Origin: Acidovorax soli
Lineage (GTDB): Bacteria > Pseudomonadota > Gammaproteobacteria > Burkholderiales > Burkholderiaceae_C
Reading direction: 5' to 3'
Length of the DNA: 64,000 bases
Assembly: GCF_014207955.1 (NCBI RefSeq)
Contig: NZ_JACHLK010000018.1
Coordinates: 1-64,000 of the forward strand
The stretch's first letter is position 1. Every line of letters starts with the position of its first letter. Positions 52,459-60,904 of the stretch are shown one piece after another. A program made the position numbers and the translations under genes. The notes beneath the pieces were generated by a model. The model did not search any database, was not told the origin of the DNA, and saw nothing but the letters and a program-made list of their open reading frames with translations.

Positions 52459-52641
52459 GGTGTCTGCGGTGCCGCCGGGTTTTATATTTCCTTGAACCAA
52501 TGCTCTCTGAGCACGGGCTTGGTACATCGCCAGGGGAGCGTGATCGTCTCGCGTCAGATGAACCCAACGCCTGGCTGCCCTCGCCCACCTGAACCCCCGG
52601 TTCAGGATGACAGGCCCGGTAGCAAATACCGCAGACACCTC
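52459..52641 (+). ncRNA. ssrS: 6S RNA
   Basis: The closing stem GGTGTCTGCGGT (52459-52470) pairs with ACCGCAGACACC (about 52628-52639). Inside are the TTCCTTGAACC segment and the conserved CCACCTGAACCCCCGGTTCAGGATGACAGGC-type 3' arm (near 52589-52618), leaving the large central bulge that mimics an open promoter. 6S RNA binds sigma-70 RNA polymerase and is used as template for pRNAs in stationary phase. The location after zapA is the classical synteny. Boundaries are plus or minus a few bases. Confidence 0.93.
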
Positions 52642-52649
52642 TACCCAAA

Positions 52650-52687
52650 GGCTGCCGGATCGATCACTCCGGCAGCCTTTTCTTTTT
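52650..52687 (+). terminator. Rho-independent terminator of 6S RNA
   Basis: GGCTGCCGGA (52650-52659) and TCCGGCAGCC (52668-52677) form a perfect 10-bp stem around an 8-nt loop, followed by TTTTCTTTTT-like T-tract to 52687. It begins about 10 nt past the mature 6S 3' end. Confidence 0.92.
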
Positions 52688-52689
52688 AG

Positions 52690-52849
52690 GGCAACGCTGA
52701 ACAAGTCCTCGCGATGGCGCGTGCCCTGATTTGGGATGGGCTGCTAGGCGCAAAGCACAGCCATAGCCTGTGCTATGGCGAGCATTTGCAACGCCGCAGA
52801 CCGCCCAAAGCAGGGTGCGCGGCGCGCGAGGGACTTGTTCAGCGTTGCC
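52690..52849. mobile_element. 160-bp MITE, IS5-type
   Basis: Perfect 19-bp terminal inverted repeats, GGCAACGCTGAACAAGTCC at 52690-52708 and its complement at 52831-52849, extend imperfectly by about 5 bp. A 4-bp target duplication TTAG flanks it (52686-52689 and 52850-52853). It encodes no transposase. TTAG fits the YTAR target of the IS427 group of IS5 elements, so it is probably mobilised by such an IS. It landed right at the end of the 6S terminator. Confidence 0.85.
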
Positions 52850-52877
52850 TTAGGCCATCCGCTATCCTGCAGCGACC

Positions 52878-53471
52878 ATGCACGCCTGCATTCCCCTTTG
52901 CCTTGCCCTGTGCTGCTGCAGCCTGGGGGTGTCGTTCGCGCCGGCAGCCCTCGCCCAGGCGCCCGCTGCAGCGGGCGCACGGCAGCACGCCACCCTGTAC
53001 GACGCCGCCGTGTTCAATGACCGTGCGGCCGTCGAGCGCCTGCTGGCACACGATCCGGCCAGCGTGAACCGCGGCGACGCGGCCGGCTTCACGCCGCTGC
53101 ATGGCGTGGCCGGCGAAGAGCACACCGGCATGGCCCGCCTGCTCATCGCGCGCGGCGCCAACGTGAATGCCGCCAACCGCGAAGGCACCACGCCCTTGCA
53201 CCTGGCAGCCTACCCCGCCATGGCCAGGCTGCTGGTCGAGGCTGGCGCAGCCATCGAGGCACGGGACCATGACGGCAACACACCGCTGCACTCGGCCACC
53301 GCGCACCCGGAGATGCAGGACGTGATGGCGCAGCTGCTGCGCCTGAAGGCCGACCCCAACGCGCGCAACAAAGCGGGCAGGACTGCGCTGGACATGGCCA
53401 CCGAACGCGGCGAGCCCGGCAAGGCGGCCCTGCTCAGGCGCTACGGCGCACGCCGCGGCGGCCCGCAGTAG
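52878..53471 (+). CDS. Exported ankyrin-repeat protein
   Basis: A 197-residue protein with a Sec signal (cleavage near ALAQA) and four or five ankyrin repeats; GFTPLHGVAGEEHTGMARLL, GTTPLHLAA, GNTPLHSAT and GRTALDMATERGE are consecutive repeat cores. Such periplasmic ankyrin proteins mediate protein contacts; some gammaproteobacterial examples (AnkB) protect against peroxide with catalase, but no catalase gene is near. Start at ATG 52878, 25 bp after the MITE duplication, so the MITE lies in its promoter region. Confidence 0.88.
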   Translation: MHACIPLCLALCCCSLGVSFAPAALAQAPAAAGARQHATLYDAAVFNDRAAVERLLAHDPASVNRGDAAGFTPLHGVAGEEHTGMARLLIARGANVNAANREGTTPLHLAAYPAMARLLVEAGAAIEARDHDGNTPLHSATAHPEMQDVMAQLLRLKADPNARNKAGRTALDMATERGEPGKAALLRRYGARRGGPQ

Positions 53472-53603
53472 GCACCCATCCCAGAGGCCCAGCTCCTGCG
53501 CCCGGCGATGCGCCCCCGTCAGCAGAGCGGAGCCTCGCGCACTACAATTCTTGCGCCACCCAGCGGTGCGCCCCGCCTCCTTTCCACATCCCTCCCCCTG
53601 CCC

Positions 53604-54419
53604 ATGCTTGACCCCCTCCTGATCGTTGAACTCGGTGTTCTTGGCCTGTGCACGGGCTTTCTCGCGGGGCTGCTGGGCATTGGCGGCGGCATGCTCATGG
53701 TGCCCTTTCTCACCTACATCCTGGGTGCGCGCCAGGTGGCACCCGACCTGGCGGTGAAGATGGCCATCGCCACCTCGATGGCCACCATCGTCTTCACCTC
53801 GGTCTCCAGCGTGCGCGCGCACCACAAGCGTGGTGCCGTGCGCTGGGACATCGTGCAGCGCCTGGCACCGGGCATCGTGATCGGCGGCTTTGCGGCCAGC
53901 CTCGGGGTGTTCGCGCTGCTCAAGGGTTCATCGCTGGCGATCTTCTTTGCGCTGTTCGTGAGCTTCTCGGCCACGCAGATGTTCCTGGACAAGAAGCCCG
54001 CACCCACACGCCAGATGCCGGGCACGGCAGGCCAGCTGGCGGCCGGCGGCGTGATCGGCTTTCTCTCGGGCCTGGTCGGTGCGGGCGGGGGCTTTGTCAG
54101 CGTGCCCTTCATGACCTGGTGCAACGTGGCCATCCACAACGCGGTCGCCACCAGCGCGGCGCTGGGCTTTCCGATTGCACTGGCCAACGTGGTGGGCTAT
54201 GCCGTGGGCGGGCAGTCGGTGCAGAACCTGCCGCCGGCCTCGCTGGGCTACATCTGGCTGCCCGGCCTGGCCGTGATCGCGGTGTGCAGCGTGCTCACCG
54301 CACCACTGGGCGCCAAGGCCGCGCACAAGCTGCCCGTCAAGCAGCTCAAGCGCGTGTTCGCCAGCCTGCTGTTCTGCCTGGCCGCCTATATGCTCTACAA
54401 AGGGGTGACATCCCCCTGA
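53604..54419 (+). CDS. TauE/SafE-family permease
   Basis: A 271-residue inner-membrane protein with about eight hydrophobic segments and the two TauE/SafE half motifs GLLGIGGGMLMVPFLTYIL (about 23-41) and GLVGAGGGFVSVPFMT (about 157-172). The family exports sulfite or sulfoacetate-type anions. ATG 53604 follows a weak ribosome site. The last codons and the TGA stop (ACA TCC CCC TGA) come from the post-stop hairpin element, so the C-terminal residues may be donated by the repeat. Confidence 0.9.
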   Translation: MLDPLLIVELGVLGLCTGFLAGLLGIGGGMLMVPFLTYILGARQVAPDLAVKMAIATSMATIVFTSVSSVRAHHKRGAVRWDIVQRLAPGIVIGGFAASLGVFALLKGSSLAIFFALFVSFSATQMFLDKKPAPTRQMPGTAGQLAAGGVIGFLSGLVGAGGGFVSVPFMTWCNVAIHNAVATSAALGFPIALANVVGYAVGGQSVQNLPPASLGYIWLPGLAVIAVCSVLTAPLGAKAAHKLPVKQLKRVFASLLFCLAAYMLYKGVTSP

Positions 54420-54520
54420 GTCGCTCCGCGCCTTCCCCCTTCACTCGAATGGCTGCGCCATTCGGGAAGGGGGACGCAGCCAGTGCGGCGGGGCGGCCCT
54501 TGCACGGCTGCCCTGGCTTA
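54408..54520 (+). repeat. Post-stop hairpin element, copy 3
   Basis: Third copy; its first bases ACATCCCCCTGAGTCGC overlap the tauE stop codon. Hairpin: CCCCCTTC 54435-54442 with GAAGGGGG 54466-54473, and inner CGAATGG 54446-54452 with CCATTCG 54458-54464. The G/C tail (GCGGCGGGGCGGCCC) matches copies 1 and 2. It could serve as bidirectional 3' end between the convergent tauE and GGDEF-EAL genes. Confidence 0.75.
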
Positions 54521-54605
54521 GACCGCGGAGATGCACAGGCTGCAGTCGAAGCGATCCGCCTCGCGAGCTCCGGCACCACCCCATGGCAACAGCGTTGCGT
54601 GCAGC

Positions 54606-57080
54606 TCAGTCTTCTTCGGGATCGGACGCGCGCTTGCCAGCCACCACCGGCTGCGGCGCGGGCACGCCGGGCGGCGCAGCGACCGGCCGGCCCAGCAGGC
54701 TGCGGAAATCCTCGGCCGGCAGGCCGGGCGCGCGCAGAAAGCCCTGGTAGTGGTCGCACTGCATCTGCGCGAGCACCGCGCGCTGCACCTCGGTCTCCAC
54801 GCCCTCGGCCACCACCTCGATGCGCATCGCGCGGCCCATGCTCACAATGGCGCTCACGATGGCCCGGTCGCCATCGTCGTCGGGCAGGCCGCGCACGAAG
54901 GACTGGTCGATCTTGAGCTTGTGGATGGGCAGCTTCTTGAGGTAGGCCAGGCTCGAATAACCGGTGCCGAAGTCGTCGATGGCCAGGCTCACGCCCAGGC
55001 CGGCCAGCTCGTGCAGGCGCTGCTCCATCTCGGCGGCGTCCTGCAGCAGAATGGTTTCGGTCAGCTCCAGCTCCAGCAAGGTGGGCGGCAGCTGGTGCAC
55101 GGCCAGCAGGCGCGTGAGCCGCTCCACGAAATCGGGCTGGCGGAATTCGAGCGCCGAGACATTGACCGACACCACGATGGGGTGGCCGCCGTGGATCCAG
55201 GCCGCGGCTTCGCGCACGGCCTGCTCCATGACCCAGGCACCCAGCGTGACGATGTAGCCCGACTCCTCGGCCAGTGGAATGAACATGCCCGGCGAGACCG
55301 CGCCGAACTCCGGGTCGGTCCAGCGGATCAGTGCCTCGGCACCGGTGATGGCGCCGGTCTCCATGCTCACCTGGGGCTGGTAGTGCACGGCCAGGCGCTG
55401 CTCGCCCAGCGCCTGGCGCATGGCGTGCTCGAGCTTCATGCGCGAGAGCAGGTTGGCATTCATCTGCGGCTGGTAGAAGCCGTAGCTGCCGCGGCCGCGC
55501 TCCTTGACCTGGTACATGGCCGTGTCGGCCTGCTTGATCAGCTCGTCCAGCGTGGCGCCATCCTGCGGGTACAGCGCCATGCCGATGCTGCACTGGATCG
55601 AAAAACCCATGCTGTCCAGCGTGAAGGGGCGCAGCATCTCATCGAGGATGCGCCGCGCCACGCTCTCGGCCACCACGGCATCGCCGCCGTGCAGGTAGAT
55701 CACGAACTCGTCGCCGCCCAGGCGGCACAGCATGTCGGTCTGGCGCAGGCAGGTCTGCAGGCGCTCGGCCACCAGCTGCAGCACGCGGTCGCCAAAGGGG
55801 TGGCCCAGCGAGTCGTTGATGATCTTGAAGCGGTCCAGGTCCAGGAACAGGATGGCAAAGCCGGTATCGCTCTGGCGCGCGCCCTGGATGGCCGTGTCCA
55901 CGCGCTGCGAGAGCAGCAGGCGGTTGGGCAGGCCGGTGAGCACGTCGCTGTAGGCCAGTTCCTCGATGCGCTTTTGCGCGGCATGCTGCAGGGTGAGGTC
56001 GCGCATGAAGCCGATGCTCTGCACCAGCCGGTCTTCGTCGTCGCGCAGCGCCACCCAGGACAGCTGCACGGCGCAGTAGGCATCGTTTTCGCGGGGCAGC
56101 CACAGCTCGCCCTCCCAGAAGCCCTCGCGCGCCCAGCCGGCCTCCACCTGGGCCATGAAGTCGGCATCGGGCCCGCCGCCGAACAGCGAGGCCGCCGCCG
56201 CGCCCTCGAAGGAACGCGCGTTCTTGCCCACCAGGCGCTCGCAGCCCGGGTTCATGCGCATCAGGCGGTGGTGGCTGTCGGCGATGAAGATCGCGTCCAT
56301 GCTCGACTCGAACACCCGCGCCGCCAGGCGCAGGCTGGCCTGCACTTCGTGCTGGCGCGTGATGTCGCGAAACGAGTACACCCGGCCCACGGCGCGCCCC
56401 TGGCTGAACTGGGGCACCGAGCGGCGCTCGATGCTCATGCCATTGCGCAGCGCGATGATGTCGATGCTCTCCTGCATGGGCTCGGCCGTGATGGCGGCCA
56501 GCCGCTCCATGTAGAGCGGCACGTCGGCCACCTGGTCGGCCATGTGGGCGAACAGGGCTTCGTCGTCGCGGCGCACGAGCAGCGGGGCCGGCACGTTCCA
56601 CAGCTGGGCCAGGCGCTGGTTGAAGGCGCGCACGCGCCCGTCCAGGCTGCACACCAGCATGCCGTCGGCGGCCGAATCGAGCGTGGCGCGCAGCTCGGCC
56701 AGCAGGGTCTCGAGCTCGCGCTCGGTGGCCTGCTGGTGGCTGCGGTCCACCATGGTCACGAGGAAGGCCGTGCCGCCTTCGAGCCGCGGCACGCGCGTCA
56801 CGCGCCGCTCCACGGCCACCAGCATGCCCGTGGCATGCAGCACGCTGGTGTGGGAGTGGATGCCGTCGGCCACCACGGCCGCGGGCTGGCTCCAGAACAC
56901 CATGTCCTGCGGCGTCGCGGCCAGCTGGGTCACCGGCATGTCGAGCATGTCGGCGATGGACAGGCCCGTCAGCTGCTCGGCCGCCTGGTTGGCCGCCAGG
57001 ATGTGCAGCGTCTTTTCATCGACGAGCCACACCGCCTCCAGCAGACCGTCGATCCACGCCTGCGGCAGCGGCCGGATCAC
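54606..57080 (-). CDS. PAS-GGDEF-EAL c-di-GMP enzyme
   Basis: An 824-residue cytoplasmic signalling protein: two or three PAS domains (about 10-110, 130-250, 260-380), a GGDEF domain with intact GGDEF (LCRLGGDEFVIYL) and an EAL domain with EAL (TGAEALIRW), DDFGTGYSSL and the catalytic EGVET loop. Both synthesis and hydrolysis sites look complete. I infer a GTG start at 57080, where GTGA overlaps the stop of the HD-GYP gene. No signal peptide or membrane segment. Bifunctional or mainly PDE is possible. Confidence 0.93.
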   Translation of the reverse strand: MIRPLPQAWIDGLLEAVWLVDEKTLHILAANQAAEQLTGLSIADMLDMPVTQLAATPQDMVFWSQPAAVVADGIHSHTSVLHATGMLVAVERRVTRVPRLEGGTAFLVTMVDRSHQQATERELETLLAELRATLDSAADGMLVCSLDGRVRAFNQRLAQLWNVPAPLLVRRDDEALFAHMADQVADVPLYMERLAAITAEPMQESIDIIALRNGMSIERRSVPQFSQGRAVGRVYSFRDITRQHEVQASLRLAARVFESSMDAIFIADSHHRLMRMNPGCERLVGKNARSFEGAAAASLFGGGPDADFMAQVEAGWAREGFWEGELWLPRENDAYCAVQLSWVALRDDEDRLVQSIGFMRDLTLQHAAQKRIEELAYSDVLTGLPNRLLLSQRVDTAIQGARQSDTGFAILFLDLDRFKIINDSLGHPFGDRVLQLVAERLQTCLRQTDMLCRLGGDEFVIYLHGGDAVVAESVARRILDEMLRPFTLDSMGFSIQCSIGMALYPQDGATLDELIKQADTAMYQVKERGRGSYGFYQPQMNANLLSRMKLEHAMRQALGEQRLAVHYQPQVSMETGAITGAEALIRWTDPEFGAVSPGMFIPLAEESGYIVTLGAWVMEQAVREAAAWIHGGHPIVVSVNVSALEFRQPDFVERLTRLLAVHQLPPTLLELELTETILLQDAAEMEQRLHELAGLGVSLAIDDFGTGYSSLAYLKKLPIHKLKIDQSFVRGLPDDDGDRAIVSAIVSMGRAMRIEVVAEGVETEVQRAVLAQMQCDHYQGFLRAPGLPAEDFRSLLGRPVAAPPGVPAPQPVVAGKRASDPEED

Positions 57081-58405
57081 GCTCCACCCTCGTCGGGGAC
57101 AGCGGCCACGGCACGTTCGAAGAAGTAGCAGATGCGCTTGCGCGGCGACAGGTAGTCGAGCGCCTCGCGCGGCAACTGGGCGGGCTTGAGGCTGCGGCGG
57201 ATGCCCAGCTCGGGCACGGTCTCCAGGTCGAGGATGGGCGCCTCGTCCTTGGGCACGCGCGGGTCGTGCACGATGACCTTGGGGCGCAGCGGCCGCGAGG
57301 AGTTGACCGAGGCCACGATGGCATAGCGGTCGTTGACCAGCTGCACGATGGAGCCCGGCGGGTACACCCCCATCATGCGGATGAAGGCCCCCAGCACCAC
57401 GGCATCGAAGCGCGCCTTGTGCTGGGCGAAGATGACGGACAGCGCCTCGTGCGGCGTGAGCCCGCCCATGCCGCTGCCCGGGCTGCACAGCCGGTCGTAG
57501 TGGTTGACCAGCGCCAGCACCTGGCCGGGGCGTGAGAGGTCATGCGCCGTGAGCCGCATCGGAAAACCGCTGCCGTCCACCATCTCATGGTGCTGCGCAA
57601 TGGCCAGCAGCACCGGCTTGCCCAGGCCCATGCGGCTCGCCAGCGCCACGGACTCGCGCACATGGCCCTCGTAGCGGGTGCGGTCGGGCGCCGGCATATG
57701 GGGCAGTGCGTTCTTGAACGCATCGGGCAGGCGCATCTTGCCCAGGTCGTGCAGCAGGGCTGCCACGCCCAGGTCCTGCAGGTCTTCGGCCTTCATGCCC
57801 AGGGCCTTGCCCAGCAGCAGGCTGACGACCAGCACGTTCACGGGGTGCAGCGCGCCGGACTCGCCCACGCCTTCGGACAGCAGGCGGATCACCGAATCGC
57901 CGTTGTTGAGCAGATCGGTCACGCAGCCGGCCACCAGCAGCTCGCCATCGGTGCGGGCGCGCTCGGGCAGCTCCACCACCAGCTTTTCCAGCTCCACGTA
58001 GCGCCGGGTGGCTTCGCCAAAGCGCTGGTTGCACAGGGCCAGGGCACGGTTCTGCGCCTCCAGCAGCCGGCGGCGGCGGGCGGCGGCCTCGTCCGCCGCA
58101 GGGTCCGCGGAGGCCGCCAGCGGGGCGGGTGCCGTGGCCTCGCGCACGGCGCCGGCCGCATCGGGCGGCGGTGCATCCTCGGGGCCGCCCACCGGGGGCA
58201 GGGGCAGATCACGCAGGTCGGGGTCGCTCTTCTTGGGTACGTAGCGCACCTCGGTCAGCCCCAGTTCGCGCAGGGTGGCGATCTGTTCGGCCGACGCCAC
58301 CCGGAAGCTGCTCACCGGAAACGGATGGTGCATCCAGCCCAGGTCGAGCTGGATGTACATGCCGATGCGCAGCTGGCGGATATCGATGAGGATGGACGAA
58401 TTCAC
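57077..58405 (-). CDS. HD-GYP phosphodiesterase
   Basis: A 442-residue protein with an N-terminal DUF3391-type domain (about 1-60, IRQLRIGMYIQLDLGWMHHP), a low-complexity Ala/Pro linker (about 75-110) and an HD-GYP domain: HDLGKMRLPDAF and HHEMVDGSGFP, the last matching HHExxDGxGYP with Phe for Tyr. The family hydrolyses c-di-GMP to pGpG and GMP. GTG start at 58405 is chosen because the sequence NSSILIDIRQL begins the domain. It is translationally coupled to the PAS-GGDEF-EAL gene. Confidence 0.88.
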   Translation of the reverse strand: MNSSILIDIRQLRIGMYIQLDLGWMHHPFPVSSFRVASAEQIATLRELGLTEVRYVPKKSDPDLRDLPLPPVGGPEDAPPPDAAGAVREATAPAPLAASADPAADEAAARRRRLLEAQNRALALCNQRFGEATRRYVELEKLVVELPERARTDGELLVAGCVTDLLNNGDSVIRLLSEGVGESGALHPVNVLVVSLLLGKALGMKAEDLQDLGVAALLHDLGKMRLPDAFKNALPHMPAPDRTRYEGHVRESVALASRMGLGKPVLLAIAQHHEMVDGSGFPMRLTAHDLSRPGQVLALVNHYDRLCSPGSGMGGLTPHEALSVIFAQHKARFDAVVLGAFIRMMGVYPPGSIVQLVNDRYAIVASVNSSRPLRPKVIVHDPRVPKDEAPILDLETVPELGIRRSLKPAQLPREALDYLSPRKRICYFFERAVAAVPDEGGA

Positions 58406-58689
58406 TGCAAACGTACGTGAGGAAACACGGCGGCACTTCTGCCACCATTGGTTACACCCATTATCTCCAGTTCTGAAGGCTTGTCTTGCCCTGCCATGCC
58501 CCGGGACATTCCCCCTGCACCACGGCTGGCGGGGGCTGCGGCGCGATTTACCTCCTGGTAAAAACCCTGGGGCGGGCTGCGCAGCGAACGGCGCCCCCTG
58601 CGGGCCCGGGCCGCACGCCGCATGCGTGCAAGTACGTAGGACACACAAAACAACAGTCCGGCACGCCCCTCAGCCCCGAGCCCACTGTA

Positions 58690-59415
58690 TCACCGGCACC
58701 ACAGCGAAGGCTTGACGACCAGGTCCATCCACAGCGCCCAGCCCGCCGCCGCGCACAGCAGCCCCCCGGCAATGCGCGTGCCCCAGTCGGCCCGGGCCTG
58801 GTTGATGCGGCGGCGCAGGCGCCCCCACAACCAGGGCCCGCCCACCAGCCACACCCCGCTGCCCAGGGCGAACCAGGCCATGGTGGCGGCCCCCTGCACC
58901 GGCCCGCCGCTGAGCGCCGCCACCAGCAGGGCCGAATAGAGCAGGCCGCAGGGCATCAGCGCCCACAGCAGCCCGGCCACCCCCACCCCGCCCGCCCCGG
59001 CCGTGAGCGGCCGAACGCGCTGCCAGACCCTGCGGCCCAGGTGCTCCACCCAGGCCGGCTGGCGCGCCTGCACCATGAGCAGCACGCCCCAGGCCATCAC
59101 CGCCAGGTGCAGAAAAACCCACGCGGGCTGCAGCGCCGCCGTGCGCTGCGTGAGCCAGGCCAGGCTGTCCATGGCCAGCGCCGCAGCAGCACCCAGGCCC
59201 GCATAGCCCGCCACCCGCCCGCCATGGAAGGCCACGAGCCGCCCCAGGGCGGGCGGTGGTGGTTCCAGCGCTGCACCTGCCGGCCCGGCCCAGCGCACCG
59301 GCTGGCCGCCCCCCTGCTCCACCAGCGCCCCGCAGGGTGCAGCGCACATGGCCAGGCAGTGCGGGCCACCGGCCAGGCCCATCACCAATGCGGTCCAGCC
59401 CAGGGTGGCCAGCAT
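58690..59415 (-). CDS. SafE/TauE-type membrane protein next to hemN
   Basis: A 241-residue membrane protein of the COG2836 (sulfite exporter TauE/SafE, DsbD-like) family, with about six hydrophobic segments. The N-terminal GGPHCLAMCAAPCG has metal-type cysteines, and WALMPCGLLYSALL carries a second Cys motif. In betaproteobacteria such genes lie beside hemN, fnr and cytochrome oxidase genes and are tied to copper supply for oxidases; that role is inferred from context. It follows hemN by 2 bp. The 284 bp upstream to the HD-GYP gene show no gene or terminator I trust. Confidence 0.82.
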   Translation of the reverse strand: MLATLGWTALVMGLAGGPHCLAMCAAPCGALVEQGGGQPVRWAGPAGAALEPPPPALGRLVAFHGGRVAGYAGLGAAAALAMDSLAWLTQRTAALQPAWVFLHLAVMAWGVLLMVQARQPAWVEHLGRRVWQRVRPLTAGAGGVGVAGLLWALMPCGLLYSALLVAALSGGPVQGAATMAWFALGSGVWLVGGPWLWGRLRRRINQARADWGTRIAGGLLCAAAGWALWMDLVVKPSLWCR

Positions 59416-59417
59416 GG

Positions 59418-60800
59418 TCAGATGATCCGGGAGAACCGGGCGCGGTTGCGGTCGGCCTGCAGGTAGCGGTCGAACACCATGGCGATGCCGCGCACGAAGA
59501 ACCAGCCCATGGCCGTGACGGTGATGCCCTCACCGGTCACGTTGACCAGCCCCTGCTCCTGCAGGCCGGCGAGCTGCTCCAACTCTGCCGCGAAGCTGCG
59601 GCGAAAGTCGATCAGCCAGCCCGCCTCGATGGACTCGAAGGACAGCTCGCCCTGGCACATCAGCGCCATGATGACGGCGCGGCGCACCAGGTCGTCGCGG
59701 TTCAGCGCCAGGCCGCGCACCACGGGCAGGCGGCCCTGGTCCAGCAGGTCGTAGTACTCGTCCAGGGTCTTGGCGTTCTGGCTGTAGGTGGCGCCCACGC
59801 GGCCGATGGCCGAGACGCCCAGGGCGATCAGGTCGCAGTCGGGTTGCGTGCTGTAGCCCTGGAAGTTGCGGTGCAGCCGCCCCTGGCGCTTGGCCACGGC
59901 CAGGGCGTCGGTGGGCAGCGCGAAATGGTCCATGCCCACATAGACATAGCCCGCGTCCATGAACTGCTGCAGCGAGCGCGACAGCATGGCCACCTTGGAG
60001 GGTGCCGCCGGCAGCTCGGCCGGCACGATGCGCCGCTGCGGCTTGAAGCGCTCGGGCAGGTGCGCATAGGCATACAGGGCGATGCGGTCGGGCCGCAGGG
60101 CCTTGACCTGTTCCAGCGTGCGGTCGAAGGATTCGGGCGTCTGCCGTGGCAGGCCGTAGATCAGGTCCACGTTGACCGACTCGAAGCCCAGCCGGCGCGC
60201 CGATTCGACCAGCGCGAACACCTGCTCGGCCGGCTGCACGCGGTGCACGGCCTTTTGCACGTCGGCATCGAAGTCCTGCACGCCAAAGCTCAGGCGGTTG
60301 AAGCCCAGCTCGGCCAGCACGGCCAGGCGCTCGGCCGTCACGGTGCGCGGGTCCACCTCGATGGAGTATTCGCCGCCCGGCGCAAAGCTGAAACTGCGCT
60401 TGAGCACGGCCATCAGCTCGCGCAGCTTGTCATCCGACAGAAAGGTGGGTGTTCCCCCGCCCAGGTGCAGTTGGCTCACCACCTGGCCGGTGCCGCAGTG
60501 GGCCGTGTGCAGCTCCACCTCGCGCGCCAGGTAGCGCAGGTACACGTCGCCCCGGTCGTGGTGCTTGGTGATGATCTTGTTGCAGGCGCAGTAGTAGCAC
60601 AGCGATTCGCAGAACGGAATGTGCACATACAGCGACAGCGGCAGTGCCTTGCCCGGCGCGCCCGCCCGGCGCTGGGCCAGGGCCAGCACGTAGTCGTTTT
60701 CGCCAAACGCCTCCACAAAGCGGTCGGCCGTGGGATAGGAGGTATAACGGGGGCCCGGCACGTCGAAACGGGTCAGGAGTTCGGGCGTCACAGCGGTCAT
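59418..60800 (-). CDS. hemN: Oxygen-independent coproporphyrinogen III oxidase
   Basis: A 460-residue radical-SAM enzyme that decarboxylates coproporphyrinogen III to protoporphyrinogen IX without O2, for haem synthesis under anoxia. The cluster motif CESLCYYCAC (Cys64, Cys68, Cys71) and the HemN-type N terminus (VPGPRYTSYPTADRF) plus HLGGGTPTFL distinguish it from HemW. It starts at ATG 60800 and diverges from fnr with an FNR box between. Confidence 0.96.
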   Translation of the reverse strand: MTAVTPELLTRFDVPGPRYTSYPTADRFVEAFGENDYVLALAQRRAGAPGKALPLSLYVHIPFCESLCYYCACNKIITKHHDRGDVYLRYLAREVELHTAHCGTGQVVSQLHLGGGTPTFLSDDKLRELMAVLKRSFSFAPGGEYSIEVDPRTVTAERLAVLAELGFNRLSFGVQDFDADVQKAVHRVQPAEQVFALVESARRLGFESVNVDLIYGLPRQTPESFDRTLEQVKALRPDRIALYAYAHLPERFKPQRRIVPAELPAAPSKVAMLSRSLQQFMDAGYVYVGMDHFALPTDALAVAKRQGRLHRNFQGYSTQPDCDLIALGVSAIGRVGATYSQNAKTLDEYYDLLDQGRLPVVRGLALNRDDLVRRAVIMALMCQGELSFESIEAGWLIDFRRSFAAELEQLAGLQEQGLVNVTGEGITVTAMGWFFVRGIAMVFDRYLQADRNRARFSRII

Positions 60801-60855
60801 TTCGGGGGCATTCCTTATTGAGGTGGAACTTTGCCGCAGTGCTTGCCCCCCGTCC

Positions 60856-60869
60856 TTGACCTAGATCAA
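60856..60869. promoter_or_regulatory. FNR box between hemN and fnr
   Basis: TTGAC-CTAG-ATCAA at 60856-60869 matches the TTGAT-N4-ATCAA consensus with one mismatch. It is 36 bp before fnr and 56 bp before hemN, so it could activate hemN and regulate fnr itself. Confidence 0.8.
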
Positions 60870-60904
60870 GTGTTGAAAGGCCCGCAGGGCCCACAATTTG
60901 ATTC

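Noticed and set aside
52714..53067. Open frame inside and beyond the MITE, as a transposase remnant
   Set aside because: It runs through the right end of the MITE into the ankyrin gene in another phase, with no DDE-type motif.
54531..57128. 865-codon plus-strand frame opposite the GGDEF-EAL gene
   Set aside because: Composition is His/Gln/Ala-rich without any domain, and the opposite strand encodes complete PAS, GGDEF and EAL motifs.
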